From DASWOJ01 sp964242415 (GTDB taxonomy: Bacteria; Pseudomonadota; Alphaproteobacteria; Acetobacterales; Acetobacteraceae), in assembly GCA_964242415.1 (NCBI GenBank), contig CAXTAT010000003.1, positions 239,742 through 303,741 of the forward strand: 64,000 nt of DNA, read 5' to 3'. Position 1 is the stretch's first letter, and every line of letters begins with the position of its first letter. Shown piece by piece: positions 61,277 through 64,000 of this stretch. The notes under the pieces are model-generated. The model was not told where the DNA came from. It did no database searches and worked only from the letters and a program-made list of their open reading frames with translations. The translations under genes were made by a program, and so were the position numbers.

Positions 61277-61989
61277 GCGGCGCGGGGGGCGAGGCTGATC
61301 CGGACGACGCCGACCTGTCCGCCGCCGAGTATGTCCTGGGCGTGCTGCCGCCGGAGCAGGCGCGGGCGATGGAGGCCCTGGCGCTTGCCGATCCGGCCGT
61401 GGCCGACAGCATCGCCGCCTGGCAGGGCCGCCTGGCGCCGCTGGCCGACACCGTGCTGCCGGTGCCGCCGCCGCCGGAGCTATGGCAACGCCTGGCGCTG
61501 GCCACGGGGGTCGAGAAGCTGCGCGGACGCCGGTGGCGGCAGCGGAGCACCGGGGAGCAGATCTGGGGCAGCCTGAAGCTGTGGCGGTTCGCCAGCCTGT
61601 TCGCCACCGCGGTAGCCGCCGGGCTGGCCTTCGTCGCGTTCCGGCCGATGCCGCCACCGCTGCCGGGCTATCTGGCGGCGCTGTCCCCGGCTGGGGCGGC
61701 CGGCGCCACCTTCTTGGTGCGGGTTGCCGCGGATGGCACGGCGGCGATCGTCGCGGTGGTGCCGCCGAATGTCCCGGCAGGACGCTCGTTGGAGCTGTGG
61801 GCGCTGGATGTTGGCGCCACCATTCCGGTCAGCCTCGGTGTGCTGCCCGGCGACGGCCGCGCCCGGCTGCGCGTCCCGCCCCGTGCCGGCACGCAGTTGC
61901 TGGTCAGCCAGGAACCCGAGGGCGGATCGACGACGGGGCAGCCAACTGGACCGGTGGTTTACCAGGGTGCTGTCGCGCCTGGCGGCTGA
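61273..61989 (+). CDS. Anti-sigma factor, RskA type
   Basis: 238 residues: N-terminal cytoplasmic anti-sigma part (DADLSAAEYVLGVLPPEQARAMEALALADPAVADSIAAWQGRLAPLAD), a membrane helix (ASLFATAVAAGLAFVAF) and a C-terminal exported RskA domain (AALSPAGAAGATFLVRV; SLELWALDVGATIPVSLGVLPGDG). It would hold the sigma factor at the membrane and release it after proteolysis. Overlaps the sigma gene by 4 bp, as typical for pairs. Confidence 0.9.
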   Translation: MSGAGGEADPDDADLSAAEYVLGVLPPEQARAMEALALADPAVADSIAAWQGRLAPLADTVLPVPPPPELWQRLALATGVEKLRGRRWRQRSTGEQIWGSLKLWRFASLFATAVAAGLAFVAFRPMPPPLPGYLAALSPAGAAGATFLVRVAADGTAAIVAVVPPNVPAGRSLELWALDVGATIPVSLGVLPGDGRARLRVPPRAGTQLLVSQEPEGGSTTGQPTGPVVYQGAVAPGG

Positions 61990-62054
61990 TCTTCGAGCCT
62001 GATCTTCTAGCTTGGGCAGCCTTGACGAACACCGTGTGATCCCTCATTTGGGGT

Positions 62055-62080
62055 TAATCAGGACCTACAGGGTCCGATTA
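62055..62080 (+). promoter_or_regulatory. Interrupted dyad upstream of SUF regulator
   Basis: Left arm TAATC, one base, GGACC (62055-62065); right arm GGTCC GATTA (62071-62080) with TACAG between. The ends and inner halves are complementary, a 10-bp dyad with one bulged base, 11 bp upstream of the Rrf2 ATG. A good candidate operator for autoregulation, or an RNA hairpin. Confidence 0.55.
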
Positions 62081-62091
62081 CAGGGCCGTTC

Positions 62092-62544
62092 ATGCTCAGG
62101 TTGTCAAAGCTTGCCGATTACGCCGTTGTCGTGCTGGTCCGGCTGTCCCACGGGGAGTCGTGCCAGACCTCGCCGGGCATTGCCGCCGCCACGGGTGTGC
62201 CGGAGCCGACGGTGGCCAAGGTGTTGAAGGCGTTGGCCTCCGGCGGCCTGGTCACCAGCCAGCGCGGCGCCCGCGGCGGCTACCGCCTGGCGCAGCCGTT
62301 GTCGGAGGTCTCGGTCTCGGCAGTGGTGACCGCCATCGACGGACCCATCGCCCTGACCGCCTGCGTCGAGGGTTCCAATATCGGGTGCGAGGCCGAGCAC
62401 ACCTGCCCGGTCCGCGGCCGCTGGGACCCTGTCAACATTGCCGTGCGCGAGGCATTGGGCGCCATCACCCTCGCCGACATGGAGGCTGCAATGCCCCGTG
62501 CCCGCCGCCCCATGCCCGTCCTGTCCACCCTTCTCGCTGAATAG
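62092..62544 (+). CDS. Rrf2 family SUF Fe-S cluster assembly regulator
   Basis: 150 residues: winged helix (MLRLSKLADYAVVVLVRLS; PEPTVAKVLKALASGGLVTSQRGARGGYRLAQP), then three cysteines (Cys in TACVEGSNIGCEAEHTCPVRG) that likely bind an Fe-S cluster. It resembles the SUF-linked IscR-type regulators. It should sense Fe-S status and control the suf operon that starts 9 bp downstream. AGGG lies 7 bases before its ATG. Confidence 0.9.
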   Translation: MLRLSKLADYAVVVLVRLSHGESCQTSPGIAAATGVPEPTVAKVLKALASGGLVTSQRGARGGYRLAQPLSEVSVSAVVTAIDGPIALTACVEGSNIGCEAEHTCPVRGRWDPVNIAVREALGAITLADMEAAMPRARRPMPVLSTLLAE

Positions 62545-62553
62545 GTTTTCCCC

Positions 62554-64000
<1,447 letters not shown>

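Overview
The window is a very GC-rich chromosomal segment from an alphaproteobacterium, most likely a Rhodospirillales/Acetobacteraceae-type organism. The signs are: a direct-repeat SOS box of the alphaproteobacterial type (GTTC-N7-GTTC) in front of an imuA-imuB-dnaE2 cassette, a SUF operon opening with an Rrf2 regulator and sufB, and solute-binding proteins and PQQ/sorbosone-type dehydrogenases of the kind frequent in acetic-acid-bacterium relatives. The taxonomic call is inference; there is no rRNA or tRNA in the window.

Layout. 1-8.1 kb: an edge lipoprotein and its upstream hypothetical gene, an amidase, then a tightly overlapping minus-strand operon (coxG, moxR/coxD, coxE, split xdhC, a molybdopterin-binding/nucleotidyltransferase fusion, DUF3859) that looks like the maturation half of a molybdenum-hydroxylase (CO-dehydrogenase-like) locus without its structural subunits. 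8.2-11.6 kb: a methylisocitrate-lyase-like enzyme, a histone-deacetylase-like deacetylase, DUF192 and a lipoprotein. 11.7-16.1 kb: an exported metallo-beta-lactamase-fold protein and a nitrate/sulfonate/taurine-type ABC transporter, with a decayed second copy of the ATPase 3' end. 16.3-22.8 kb: surface-glycan genes (sulfotransferase/glycosyltransferase fusion, GT4, GT2 and a stand-alone YPDV-module protein). 23-31 kb: mixed metabolism (SOUL protein, antiporter, DUF445, hydrolases, RidA, MaoC-like hydratase, MBL). 31-34 kb: an EF-G gene away from a str operon, plus two small unknowns. 34.4-40.1 kb: the SOS-controlled imuA-imuB-dnaE2 mutagenesis cassette. 40.5-48.7 kb: a 24-residue membrane peptide gene, DUF1028, a family 5 solute-binding protein, bestrophin-like channel, nucleoside transporter, exported ferritin-like protein, a solute-binding-protein pseudogene and an M16 peptidase. 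49-59.7 kb: a SWIM/SNF2 helicase, a large membrane protein, a PQQ-type sugar dehydrogenase, two more glycosyltransferases and a Nudix hydrolase. 60-64 kb: fasciclin protein, ECF sigma factor and anti-sigma factor, then the SUF regulator and a 3'-truncated sufB.

Two dispersed repeat families punctuate the window. Family 1 (nine copies, about 150 bp, two inverted GA/CT-rich arms around a variable core) usually sits between genes, but it also supplies the 3' ends of two genes, splits the otherwise overlapping cox operon, and lies in frame inside dnaE2. One copy contains the only assembly gap (100 N). Family 2 (four copies, about 100 bp, cgtcattgc...gcaatgacg ends) lies between genes. The strongest regulatory signals are the imuA SOS box over a sigma-70-like -10, and an interrupted dyad just upstream of the Rrf2/SUF regulator. 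I found no convincing wholly new multi-gene system; the most unusual observations are the repeat-in-polymerase insertion, the fasciclin-sigma-antisigma module and the shared YPDV modules of the glycan genes.
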